DNA of 34,702 nt, from NCBI GenBank assembly GCA_035267785.1, contig DATFLL010000036.1, positions 1 through 34,702 of the forward strand, written 5' to 3'. This document shows, one piece after another, positions 26,802 through 34,702 of the stretch. How positions within the stretch are numbered: position 1 is the stretch's first letter; every line of letters begins with the position of its first letter. The DNA comes from DATFLL01 sp035267785 (GTDB taxonomy: Bacteria; Pseudomonadota; Gammaproteobacteria; DATFLL01). A program made the translations under genes and the position numbers. The notes beneath the pieces are model-generated. The model was given only the letters and a program-made list of their open reading frames with translations, was not told where the DNA came from and ran no database searches.

Positions 26802-29800
26802 ATGGAACTCATTCATCTGCAGACGCCGCTGGCAACCAACGACGACCTGCGCCGGTTGCACCCGGTCGCCGGCCGTCACCTCGGCGAAGTCGAGCTCGAT
26901 CGGGCGCAGCGCTACACCGACGCCCGATTGGCACACGTGCTGGGCCCGGCGCGTCCGGGTATTCTGCACGGCCTGCAAGTGCAGGAGACCGTGTTCGGCA
27001 AGGACGAGCCTGGCATCACCGTGCAGCCGGGCACTGCGCTCGGCGCGGACGGGCGCGTGCTCGGTTTGACAACCGCCCTGCGCGAGACCTGGACGGCGCT
27101 GCTCCAAGCCTACGCCGCGCAGACCGAGGCCACTGACCTGAGCGGGTTCTATTACCTCGTGCTGCGCCGCGGCATGAAGAGGCTCGACTACGGCGTCGAC
27201 GTCGACGCCTGTCGGCGCACCGTGGAATATCCCTACCGTGACACGCGTCTGGTCACAATTGGCACGCTGGGTCTGCAGCGCCTGGCCGTCGACGACGCTC
27301 TCCTGACCCAGGTGCCTCAGCGTGCCGCCAACCTCATCTGTGCCGCCCAGCTCGATGCCTCGGTCTTCGATCCCGACTCCGGCGAGGTGCCGCTCGGCTT
27401 GGTCGCCGTACGAGACGCCAGTGGCGCGTCGATTGCCTGGTTCAACGCGGCCGCCGGGCGCTACCTCGCGCAGCCCGACGCGGCGCAGCGCACACTCGCC
27501 GCGCAGGTCGATGCCGCCATCGCGCAGTCGGCCCGGGCCGCGATGACCGCCGGCGACAATGCCGGCTTCGCCGCGCACTTCGCCGACCAAATCGACCTCG
27601 CCTACCTGCCGGCGGCCGGCGCGCTGCCGCTGCCGCTGTTGAAGAACCCGGCGGGGCTCGCAACCGATCCGGTTGACGAGCAGCCGAGCCTCGCCTGGCC
27701 GCAGGTGTCCTTCGGTATGGATATGCTGCCCATCGCCAGCAGCGAGATCACGGCCGTCCTCGAACGCGAAGCGGGCCGCGGTCCCCTGCACCTTGACGCG
27801 CCCGCCGCCGGCGACCGGCTGCGACTGCTGCTTGCCGTTGCGGACGAGGATTATCGGCCCGATCTGCTCGACCGGCCAGCCCCCGAGGCGGCGACCGAGT
27901 CCGACGTCTATGGCTACGGGCGCCGAGCGCACGAGGCGTGGTTTGCCTGGGCCCAGCAGTTTCGCCGGCTGTACTTCCTCGCCGGCACCGAAGCGCTGAG
28001 TGCAGACGCGCTGGCGGCGCTCGACCGGCCCAATGAGTTACTCCCGCCCGAACCGCCGGATTCATACCTGAAGGGACTCATCCGGGCCGCGCTCGACGTC
28101 CGCGGCATCGATTACTCGCAGCCGGACGCCAACGGCAATCCGCAGCCCAAGCCCATTCCTTTTCGCTCAGGCACCGGTCAGACGCCGCTGCCCGAGGCGC
28201 TGCCGCTGCCGTATCGCGACGGGGCCCCTGATCGGCCCGAGGACTATGTCGCGTGGCTTTCCGATGGCAAGCCGCCGGAACCGGCCATACCGACCAAGAA
28301 CGGTTTGGTGGTGGACTACGCGATCATGCAGGTGAACATCGAGGCCCAGCAAAACCGCATCCACGCGCTTCAGTCCCGCCTGGAGCGCTCGCGTGACTAC
28401 CTCTTGCTCCAGCGCCAGCAGCTGGACGCCCAGACGGTTTCCTTTGCATCGCTGGCCGGCGGTGTCGCGGGTGACGGCAGCGGCCTGCAGATCACCCGTT
28501 GGCTGCGCTACAGCAAATTCGACAAGACGCAGCCTGCCGGCGAAAACCCACCGACAAACACGGTGGCCAGTACCGACCCACCCGCCGGAGGGGGAGGATC
28601 GGCATCGTCGGGCACCAGCATCAAGTACGCCGCGCCGCTGCTGGCAACCGCGTATCAGCCCGCGGCGTCTTCGTTCCAGGTGGCGGGGTCGTCGTTCACG
28701 CAGCAGGCCTCGCAGACCCCCGACGTCAATCTCAACGTCACCACCCAGCTGTTCAAGCGCTCGGGAGTGATCAGCGGCGCACAGCTTTCCAATCTCGAAT
28801 ACTCGCTGCAGGCATCCAAGTTCACCGCACTGGACCAGGCCTGGGCCGGCAACCGTATGGCGACCGCGCCGTCGGTGGAGGTCGAGCCGCATCAGTTCGG
28901 CGTTATCGGGCACATCGCCTCGGAGAACAAGCAATACAGTGACAGTCACGACGCGCTGGCGCAGCTGCACGGCCCCACACTTGAGGCCGTTTTTCAGGAA
29001 GACGATCGCAAGTCATTACAAAATGACTTCGACAATGCAGGCCTGACGCTGCCGGACAAACAACAGTTCACGCCGCCCGAGGGGGCCACGCCGGAGCAGA
29101 AGGCCGAGGCGGTGCAAGACTGTTACAAGGCCCTGTTCAACCTCGGCGACCTGCTGACCCGCCGGATATCCGTGGTGGAAAACTTTCAGAAGGGGCTCGC
29201 GACGCAACTGGTCGCCGAACAAAAGAAACTGCAGGAAATGCAGGGCGCATTGCTCAAGCTCGCCTCGCGCATCGCCGCGGCGCGCGGCGAGCTCGACGCA
29301 CTCAACGGCCGGCGCCTCGAGGCGATGGGCGACTATGCGATGGCGCAGCGCCTGTTGGAGGAGAACTGGCGGTCCGTCGAACAGCGCTACCTCGAGCGCC
29401 GCCGCGTTTTGACCAGCCTGGTTGGGCTGTATTACGTGCGTGTGCGCCACGCCCCAGTGTCCGAGCCGCTCCGCGAGCCTCTGCCGCTGCGCTACGGTAC
29501 GTCCGCGGATATCGTGCCCGGCTGCGCGGAAGACACCGAGGCCGTACTGCCCGAAGCGCTGGATGAATTCGTCGATGCCCTGTTGGAAATCCCGCTGGCC
29601 GATTGGAACGGGCTGGCACCCCTGGTGCACCTGCTGCCGGGCACGATGCGGCTGCAGCACATGGTTCAACTGCGCCAGGCGCGGTTGGCGGTACGCCCGG
29701 CCGCCGCGCGCACGAGTTACGGCGGCGCAGCCGCGCCGCGCCTCAACGCGTTGCTCAACGCCACCCGCGGTGTCGTGACCGAGCTGGTCGCACGGCCCTG

Positions 29801-30467
29801 GGTCGCCGGCAATAGCCTCAAGCAGAACCAGTCCGCGGGCGGCGATGTCCTGTCGCTGCAGGATGTGACCGCCGGGCCGCCCGGCGAGCTGCGCCGGCGC
29901 GCCGTGCAGCACCGCGACCGGCTCGAACAGGCGTTGAGCTGTCTGCATGAGCGGCTCCCCGCGGTCCCGCCCTCCGTTCGCATGCAGTGGGCGCAGGCGG
30001 CGGAAGACGACCAGCTGCCGGTCGAATCGCCGCAAAGCTGGCCCGGCCTGGAGCTGGCCGAAGCCGCCAATTTCAACGCCGTGCGCACCATCGTGGAGCT
30101 GGTCGCGTGGTGGTCCCGCCAGCTGCGCACCGCCGCGGCGGCTTCCAGTCGCACGGCCATGCGGAACGCGGTGCGCGCCGCCGTGATCCAGACGGCCTAC
30201 GGTGAGGCCGGCGACATCCTGCACGGGTCGGTCCAGACGATACCCGGCCGGTTTCTCCCGGGCGAGTTGATGCGCGTGCGGCTCAACCGGACGCCGCCGC
30301 CCGGCGCCAAGCTGCAGCTGTTTGACGACGCGCAGCAGATGGTCGGGATGGTGCGCGTCGAGGACAGCGATCACCAGGGTGCGACCGTCAGCGTCGTCAA
30401 CGTGATCAAGCCGACCGTGACGCTGACCACGGCATTTACGGTCATTGCAGCGCGCCACGGCCAATAA
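26802..30467 (+). CDS. Giant injection-system protein with shared N-terminal module and coiled coils (1221 aa)
   Basis: The largest gene of the cluster. Residues about 15-90 carry a diverged copy of the module of the two preceding genes (HLGEVELDRAQRYTDARL, PGILHGLQVQE, VQPGTALGADGRVLGL). Two coiled-coil stretches are visible: about 508-545 (IEAQQNRIHALQSRLERSRD) and about 790-870 (FQKGLATQLVAEQKKLQEMQ onward). A Gly/Ser/Pro-rich linker lies near 582-607. The last about 80 residues look beta-rich (GRFLPGELMRVRLNRT, MVGMVRVEDSDHQGATVSVV). No separate tape-measure gene was recognised, so this protein is one candidate for length control; an alternative is a long baseplate or fibre-like component. 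Neither is proven. Confidence 0.72.
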   Translation: MELIHLQTPLATNDDLRRLHPVAGRHLGEVELDRAQRYTDARLAHVLGPARPGILHGLQVQETVFGKDEPGITVQPGTALGADGRVLGLTTALRETWTALLQAYAAQTEATDLSGFYYLVLRRGMKRLDYGVDVDACRRTVEYPYRDTRLVTIGTLGLQRLAVDDALLTQVPQRAANLICAAQLDASVFDPDSGEVPLGLVAVRDASGASIAWFNAAAGRYLAQPDAAQRTLAAQVDAAIAQSARAAMTAGDNAGFAAHFADQIDLAYLPAAGALPLPLLKNPAGLATDPVDEQPSLAWPQVSFGMDMLPIASSEITAVLEREAGRGPLHLDAPAAGDRLRLLLAVADEDYRPDLLDRPAPEAATESDVYGYGRRAHEAWFAWAQQFRRLYFLAGTEALSADALAALDRPNELLPPEPPDSYLKGLIRAALDVRGIDYSQPDANGNPQPKPIPFRSGTGQTPLPEALPLPYRDGAPDRPEDYVAWLSDGKPPEPAIPTKNGLVVDYAIMQVNIEAQQNRIHALQSRLERSRDYLLLQRQQLDAQTVSFASLAGGVAGDGSGLQITRWLRYSKFDKTQPAGENPPTNTVASTDPPAGGGGSASSGTSIKYAAPLLATAYQPAASSFQVAGSSFTQQASQTPDVNLNVTTQLFKRSGVISGAQLSNLEYSLQASKFTALDQAWAGNRMATAPSVEVEPHQFGVIGHIASENKQYSDSHDALAQLHGPTLEAVFQEDDRKSLQNDFDNAGLTLPDKQQFTPPEGATPEQKAEAVQDCYKALFNLGDLLTRRISVVENFQKGLATQLVAEQKKLQEMQGALLKLASRIAAARGELDALNGRRLEAMGDYAMAQRLLEENWRSVEQRYLERRRVLTSLVGLYYVRVRHAPVSEPLREPLPLRYGTSADIVPGCAEDTEAVLPEALDEFVDALLEIPLADWNGLAPLVHLLPGTMRLQHMVQLRQARLAVRPAAARTSYGGAAAPRLNALLNATRGVVTELVARPWVAGNSLKQNQSAGGDVLSLQDVTAGPPGELRRRAVQHRDRLEQALSCLHERLPAVPPSVRMQWAQAAEDDQLPVESPQSWPGLELAEAANFNAVRTIVELVAWWSRQLRTAAAASSRTAMRNAVRAAVIQTAYGEAGDILHGSVQTIPGRFLPGELMRVRLNRTPPPGAKLQLFDDAQQMVGMVRVEDSDHQGATVSVVNVIKPTVTLTTAFTVIAARHGQ

Positions 30468-30503
30468 CGCGCGGCGGTCGAGGCAACACTGAGGGAGCAC
30501 GGC

Positions 30504-32144
30504 ATGGTTGGTGCCGCTGACGTCAACATTCATCGTTTGCGCCTGCGCGCACCGCGCATGCAGCATCCCCGCGTAACGGCCTCCCTGCATACGGCCCAGT
30601 GGCCGAGCGCAGGGATCGACGAATGGTTGTTCATTCGCCGGGTCGCGGTTCGCACGCCGGTAGCGCGCCTGGCCACGGCTGCCGCGTCCGAGGCGCGTTT
30701 GCAGGCGGGTGCCGCTGCCGACGGCGAGTCGCCCGGCGCCCTGTACGCCCCTGCGGTGCGCTTCACCTCGCTGGCGCACTTGTTGGCCTGTCTCACCGGG
30801 GATCTTCTCAACGGCCGCGCCGCGCAGGCCTGGTTCTGGCAGCGCTGGGCCCATCTGTTTCAACTCCCGCCGGGCACCGCGCTCGGCCGGCTTTGGCAAG
30901 AGCACGCGGCGGAGCTGCCGGAGGTGACGGCCCTGTTGGCTGAACGCGGTTGCCTGCACCGCATCTGGCAGACATTTGTCCCGGCCGAGGCCCGCGATCT
31001 GCTCGAGCGAGTGGTTCATACCCTTGGGTTGTCACCGAGCGTTGTCGAAAGCACCCGGCCCGGTAGTACCTCACCGGCATGGCCATCCGAACTGGTGTCT
31101 GCTCCCCTGCGTGCGCGCTGGCGCCCGGTACTCGACGGCGTGGCCGTCTCCGATGCCCGCGTAAGGCTTGCCGCCGCTCTCGCGGCGATCGAGTGGCGCC
31201 CGACACGTCTGCTCGATGAAGACGCCGGTGGCTTTATTGCCGCGGTTGCTGCCGACCTGGCAGGGTCGTCGAGTGCCCGCCACCCGGGAATGGCGCGACG
31301 GCCGCGGCCGGCGCCTGGACGAACGACCGCCGGCAAGCGCCGTACCGTTGTCACCGAATCGCCCGCAGCCGGTCGCCCGATACCCGAAGACAGGCGGCAG
31401 ACAACCCGCGTCCCGCGCGTCGAGACCGACCCGCGGGTTTCGGCACGCCCCAGCGTATCAACCGCGCAGCCGAAAGACGCCGTTCAAGTTGAGGGGGATA
31501 GCCCGCCCACGCTAACCCAACAACCGAACGTGACGGTGAAACGTTCCGGCGCGCCAGTCACCGAATCGCCGTCGACCGACCATCGCACAGACGTGACGCA
31601 GACCGAGCCGATCGATCGACCGGGCGAGGGTCCCGAGGGTTTCTATACGCCCGAGGGCGGGTTGTTTCTGCTGCTCAATTTTCTCGAGCGACCCGAAGCC
31701 CGTTCGCTGATCGCCGAGCACGGCGAAATGGCTGCGATGCCGAGCGGTTGGGCATTGCTCTACCGCCTCGGCCAGGCGTTGGGGCTGAGCGCGAACGGAA
31801 CGATGGCATGGTGGCTGGCCGAGCGCCTGGAGCTGAACGATGTCGGGCGACTGGCAGAGCTGCCGCCACTGCCCGGCGGTACCGCCCTCGTCGCGCTGGG
31901 CGAAAGACTGTACAGGCAGGCCGACGGTTCCGAACCGCTGTGGGGAGCGGCACTGCTGCGTCGGCCGGCCCTGGTTGCGTGCACGCGCAGTCACCTGGAC
32001 GTGTGCTATCCGTTGGCACGTGCCTCGCTCTCGGTACGGCTCGTTGGGCTCGACCTCGACCCCGGTTGGCTCGCGTGGCTCGGTCGGGTCGTTAGCTTTC
32101 ACTATGTCCAGTCGCCCCTGTTCGAGGAGGCCGATCCCCAATGA
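30504..32144 (+). CDS. Injection-system protein of unknown function preceding the AAA+ ATPase (546 aa)
   Basis: No family was recognised. Two helical, Trp/Leu-rich halves are joined by a disordered Pro/Thr/Arg-rich linker at about residues 265-370. The N-terminal half includes FTSLAHLLACLTGDLLNGRA and WFWQRWAHLFQLPPG. The C-terminal half starts FYTPEGGLFLLLNFLERPEA and includes GWALLYRLGQALGLS. Long hydrophobic helices are interrupted by charges, so I do not call membrane segments. It overlaps the ATPase gene by 4 bases (ATGA at 32141), which suggests the two products work together, perhaps as an ATPase adaptor. GAGGGAG at about 30491-30496 serves as ribosome site. Confidence 0.72.
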   Translation: MVGAADVNIHRLRLRAPRMQHPRVTASLHTAQWPSAGIDEWLFIRRVAVRTPVARLATAAASEARLQAGAAADGESPGALYAPAVRFTSLAHLLACLTGDLLNGRAAQAWFWQRWAHLFQLPPGTALGRLWQEHAAELPEVTALLAERGCLHRIWQTFVPAEARDLLERVVHTLGLSPSVVESTRPGSTSPAWPSELVSAPLRARWRPVLDGVAVSDARVRLAAALAAIEWRPTRLLDEDAGGFIAAVAADLAGSSSARHPGMARRPRPAPGRTTAGKRRTVVTESPAAGRPIPEDRRQTTRVPRVETDPRVSARPSVSTAQPKDAVQVEGDSPPTLTQQPNVTVKRSGAPVTESPSTDHRTDVTQTEPIDRPGEGPEGFYTPEGGLFLLLNFLERPEARSLIAEHGEMAAMPSGWALLYRLGQALGLSANGTMAWWLAERLELNDVGRLAELPPLPGGTALVALGERLYRQADGSEPLWGAALLRRPALVACTRSHLDVCYPLARASLSVRLVGLDLDPGWLAWLGRVVSFHYVQSPLFEEADPQ

Positions 32145-34117
32145 GCGCGACCACGCAGCATTTCGCCGAAACCGCCGTGCCCGATCCGGTGGGCGCGCTG
32201 GTGCGTATCGGTCTGGCCGAGTTTGCATCGCGTCAGCTCGAGACGCCCGGCCCCATCTTCGAGCGCCTACGCCGCGAGGCTGCGACCGCCATGGAATGGC
32301 AGATGTTGCGCGCCGCGGTGGACGTCGCACGCGCCGGCGCCCCGGCCAACCCGTCGTGCGCGGCCCTGCCGCGTGCGTTAGGCAGACTCGTCGCCGACTA
32401 CCAGCTCGAACTGTCCGATGTCTTTATGCTCGCCCTGGCCGGCGAGGTGGAGGCCTCCCACACGATCGACCTCGCCGTGGCCGAGCTGCAAGGGCCGGGC
32501 GGTTTGTCCTGGCCAAGCATGCATCTGTGCGTTGCGATGATCGGAACGCTGTTCGACCGTCCTGCGCTCACCGCACAACACCTGCACGACGGGCCGCTGG
32601 TTCGCGCGGGCATCCTGGAGCTTACCGGCGAGGGACCCGTGCCGCTGCGTTCGGTGCGCACGGCGCCTGCCTTGTGGGCCACGCTGCAGGATCGCGACGG
32701 GCTCTGGCCGGGCACCGTGCCGCTGGCGCCCGAGGCGGCCGCGGAGGGCTCTGCGCCTCTGGCCGCCCAGCTCATTGCCCTTGGCGGTGCCTTCGCCAGC
32801 GGCACCGTCCGCGGCGCCGTGTTGCGCGGCAGCCCCGGCACCGGAAGATCCGCCGCCGCCGCAGCGCTCGGCCGGCGCTCGGGCCTGCGCCCGGTCGCGG
32901 TACCGGCCGCGTCGTGGCAGGAACAGCCGGCCTTGCGGGCCGCGGCACGCTACGGCGGATGGCTTGCGGTCATCAACCTCGAGCTCGGGCCGGGCGAGGT
33001 GTGGCGCATGCCCGGCGCGGCCGAGCCGCCGAGCCCCGTTGCCGCGGTCGTGGGCAGCGACGGTGCCGTGCAGGGCGACGGGCTCGTCGAGCTCGACGTG
33101 ACACTCCCTGATGCGGACGAACGTCACGCGATCTGGAGCCGTGCATTGGGCGCCGACGACCGGGCCCTTGTCGAACAGGCCGCGCGCGAGCAACTGATCG
33201 GCGCGCCCGCGATTCGTTCCATCGCGGCCCATGCGCGTTTGCTGGCCGAGGGCGCCGGCGAGACCCTGGCGCCCGATCACGTCGCAAGGGCGCGCCGTCG
33301 CCTGGGCGCCGATCGCCTGCGTCTGCTCGCCCAGCCCATCGACCGGCGCGTCGGTGACGGCGATCTGGTCGTCGCCGAGCGCGTACGCGAAGAGTTGCGG
33401 TTGTTTATCGCGCGCTGCCGTGCCCGCGAGCGGCTCTGGCAAGGGCTCGGTCCGACCCTGCGTGCCACGCGCAGCGTCGGTGCGCGCGCGCTGTTCGTGG
33501 GAGAGTCCGGCACGGGCAAGACCCTTGCCGCAAGCCTGGTTGCCACCGAGCTCGGCGCGCCGCTTTACCGCGTGGACATCGCGGCGGTGATGAACAAATA
33601 CGTCGGCGAGTCGGAAAAGAATCTCGCTGCCGTGCTCGACCAAGCCGCCGCGCACGACGTCATTCTCCTGTTCGACGAGGCGGACAGCCTGTTCGGGCGT
33701 CGCTCGGAGGCGCGCGAGACCGGCGAGCGTTACGCCAACATGCTCACCAACTATCTTCTCACCCGCATCGAATCCCATCCGGGCATCGTGGTCCTCACCA
33801 GCAACAGCCGCGAGCGTATCGACAGCGCATTCACGCGGCGTCTCGACGCCATCGTGGAGTTTCCGGCCCCGGGCCAGAGCGAGCGGCTGGCGTTGTGGCG
33901 GGCCCATCTGGGCGACAACGGTCCGGGCGACGAGGCCTACGCCTATCTCGCCAGTTACTGCGATCTCGCCGGAGGCCACATCCGAAATGCCGTGCTTACC
34001 GCGGCGACGCGGGCGGCCGGTGCGCCTATCGGGATGGCCGATCTGGTCCACGGCCTGGACTGCGAATACCGCAAGCTAGGTCGCAGCCTGCCCCCCAACC
34101 TGGCGCAGCTGCGATGA
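32141..34117 (+). CDS. AAA+ ATPase (Afp15/Pvc15-like)
   Basis: Cytoplasmic ATPase found in almost all extracellular contractile injection loci, thought to act in assembly or cargo loading. The 658 residues contain two AAA-type regions. The first is degenerate: its P-loop reads GSPGTGRS at 230-237, with Arg in place of the essential Lys, and lacks a clear Walker B. The second is intact, with Walker A GESGTGKT at 454-461, pore-loop-like MNKYVGESEKN, Walker B LLFDEADSLFG at about 509-519, sensor-1 VVLTSNSRERID and arginine finger FTRRLDAIVEF. ATG 32141 overlaps the previous stop. It closes the recognisable core of the operon. Confidence 0.94.
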   Translation: MSATTQHFAETAVPDPVGALVRIGLAEFASRQLETPGPIFERLRREAATAMEWQMLRAAVDVARAGAPANPSCAALPRALGRLVADYQLELSDVFMLALAGEVEASHTIDLAVAELQGPGGLSWPSMHLCVAMIGTLFDRPALTAQHLHDGPLVRAGILELTGEGPVPLRSVRTAPALWATLQDRDGLWPGTVPLAPEAAAEGSAPLAAQLIALGGAFASGTVRGAVLRGSPGTGRSAAAAALGRRSGLRPVAVPAASWQEQPALRAAARYGGWLAVINLELGPGEVWRMPGAAEPPSPVAAVVGSDGAVQGDGLVELDVTLPDADERHAIWSRALGADDRALVEQAAREQLIGAPAIRSIAAHARLLAEGAGETLAPDHVARARRRLGADRLRLLAQPIDRRVGDGDLVVAERVREELRLFIARCRARERLWQGLGPTLRATRSVGARALFVGESGTGKTLAASLVATELGAPLYRVDIAAVMNKYVGESEKNLAAVLDQAAAHDVILLFDEADSLFGRRSEARETGERYANMLTNYLLTRIESHPGIVVLTSNSRERIDSAFTRRLDAIVEFPAPGQSERLALWRAHLGDNGPGDEAYAYLASYCDLAGGHIRNAVLTAATRAAGAPIGMADLVHGLDCEYRKLGRSLPPNLAQLR

Positions 34118-34157
34118 GCGTCCCGGTCCGCAGCGCCCCGCGAACGGGCGGCCGCCA

Positions 34158-34702
34158 ATGAGTCCACCGGGCGTCGCGCAGCAGCGCCGACGCCAGCCGG
34201 CGCGTACGACCGGTACCCGACCGGAGCGACGCGAGCGCCAGACCAGTGAGGCGACCGCCAGGGTTCCCGCCTATCTTCGCGCGCAGCTGACCGGCGCCGA
34301 GCCCTTGGTGAACGTCGACGTCGCGCCGGAGGCCATGGCCGCGGCCGAGCCGGCAACGCCTGCGGCACCGGCGACCACCAACGCCCCTCCACCCGGCGCC
34401 GCCGGCGCAGCCCCGCCAGCGGCCGAACCCGCGGCGTCCGCCGGGCCCCCCTCGGCCAGGGCGCCGGCGCTTGAGCAGGCATCGACCGCCGATACCGTTG
34501 CACCGAGCGAGGCCGCCCAGGCAGAGCCTGTCTCAGAGGTGCCGACACCGACCGCACCCGAAACCAGTGCGCCGGCGCCGGCCGCGCAGGCCCCGGCGCC
34601 CGCTCAAGGCATGGCGACCGCCGCGGCTGCCACACCCCCCGCGGCCGAAACCGCGACGACGATGGCGGCACCCGAAGCCGTCGGTGCGATGGGGCAGGCC
34701 CC
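34158..34702 (+). CDS. Pro/Ala-rich protein, 3' truncated by window edge
   Basis: The reading frame is open from ATG 34158 to the right edge, giving 181 residues with no stop. It starts MSPPGVAQQRRRQPARTTG, a very basic stretch, followed by ATARVPAYLRAQLTGAEPL, then more than 120 residues of Pro/Ala/Thr-rich low-complexity sequence. Such linkers often separate a targeting N-terminus from a folded cargo or structural domain in injection-system loci, including DUF4157-type proteins found after the ATPase gene. The folded part is out of view, so function cannot be assigned. It starts 40 bases after the ATPase stop, in the same direction. Confidence 0.6.
   Translation, partial: MSPPGVAQQRRRQPARTTGTRPERRERQTSEATARVPAYLRAQLTGAEPLVNVDVAPEAMAAAEPATPAAPATTNAPPPGAAGAAPPAAEPAASAGPPSARAPALEQASTADTVAPSEAAQAEPVSEVPTPTAPETSAPAPAAQAPAPAQGMATAAAATPPAAETATTMAAPEAVGAMGQA

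Noticed and set aside
29016..31019. Minus-strand open frame of 667 codons
   Set aside because: It overlaps two plus-strand injection-system genes in a coherent operon; composition is antisense-like.
8207..34702. Prophage or T6SS
   Set aside because: There are no capsid, portal, terminase, lysis or integrase genes, and no TssJLM, ClpV or TssB/TssC pair. DUF4255 and the Afp15-type ATPase point to eCIS.

Overview
The window comes from a GC-rich gammaproteobacterium. The evidence is the gene order: the end of an F-type ATP synthase operon (atpA-atpG-atpD-atpC) followed shortly by glmU, an arrangement typical of Gammaproteobacteria. Protein similarity and base composition suggest a Chromatiales-like lineage, but that placement is my inference. 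All genes read left to right.

Positions 1-6158 are housekeeping. They hold a 5'-truncated atpA, complete atpG, atpD and atpC, a clear intrinsic terminator, a short SlyD-like FKBP prolyl isomerase, and glmU. The glmS gene that often follows glmU is not seen.

Positions 6159-8206 are a regulatory module. A 415-base gap leads to a bacterial enhancer-binding protein (AAA+ sigma-54 activator with a Fis-type helix-turn-helix). Downstream are three copies of an inverted repeat (GGGTC-N6-GACCC type) and then a near-perfect sigma-54 -24/-12 promoter at 8153-8167, immediately before the first gene of the next cluster. This looks like a dedicated activator, its enhancer sites and its target promoter.

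Positions 8207 to the right edge hold an extracellular contractile injection system (eCIS), a headless phage-tail-like particle related to Afp, PVC and MAC. I recognise a DUF4255/Afp16-type cap, a sheath, a divergent second sheath-like protein, two tube proteins, a CIS-tube/LysM-type adaptor (Afp7), a 57-aa Afp6/DUF5908-like protein, a gp27-type hub and a gp5-type spike on separate genes, gp25, a gp6/J-type wedge, a gp7/tail-protein-I-type wedge, and an Afp15-type AAA+ ATPase. There are no capsid, portal, terminase, integrase or T6SS membrane-complex genes, so it is neither a prophage nor a canonical T6SS.

The unusual parts are a 562-aa protein with a strongly hydrophobic C-terminus encoded between spike and gp25, which is a candidate membrane anchor. 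There are also three consecutive proteins sharing a degenerate N-terminal module, the last 1221 aa long with coiled coils. The cluster further includes two proteins of unknown role (266 aa and 546 aa) and a Pro/Ala-rich gene cut by the window edge. No PAAR tip, tail fibre or classical tape measure is recognisable. Many genes overlap or nearly abut, which fits one long transcript starting at the sigma-54 promoter.
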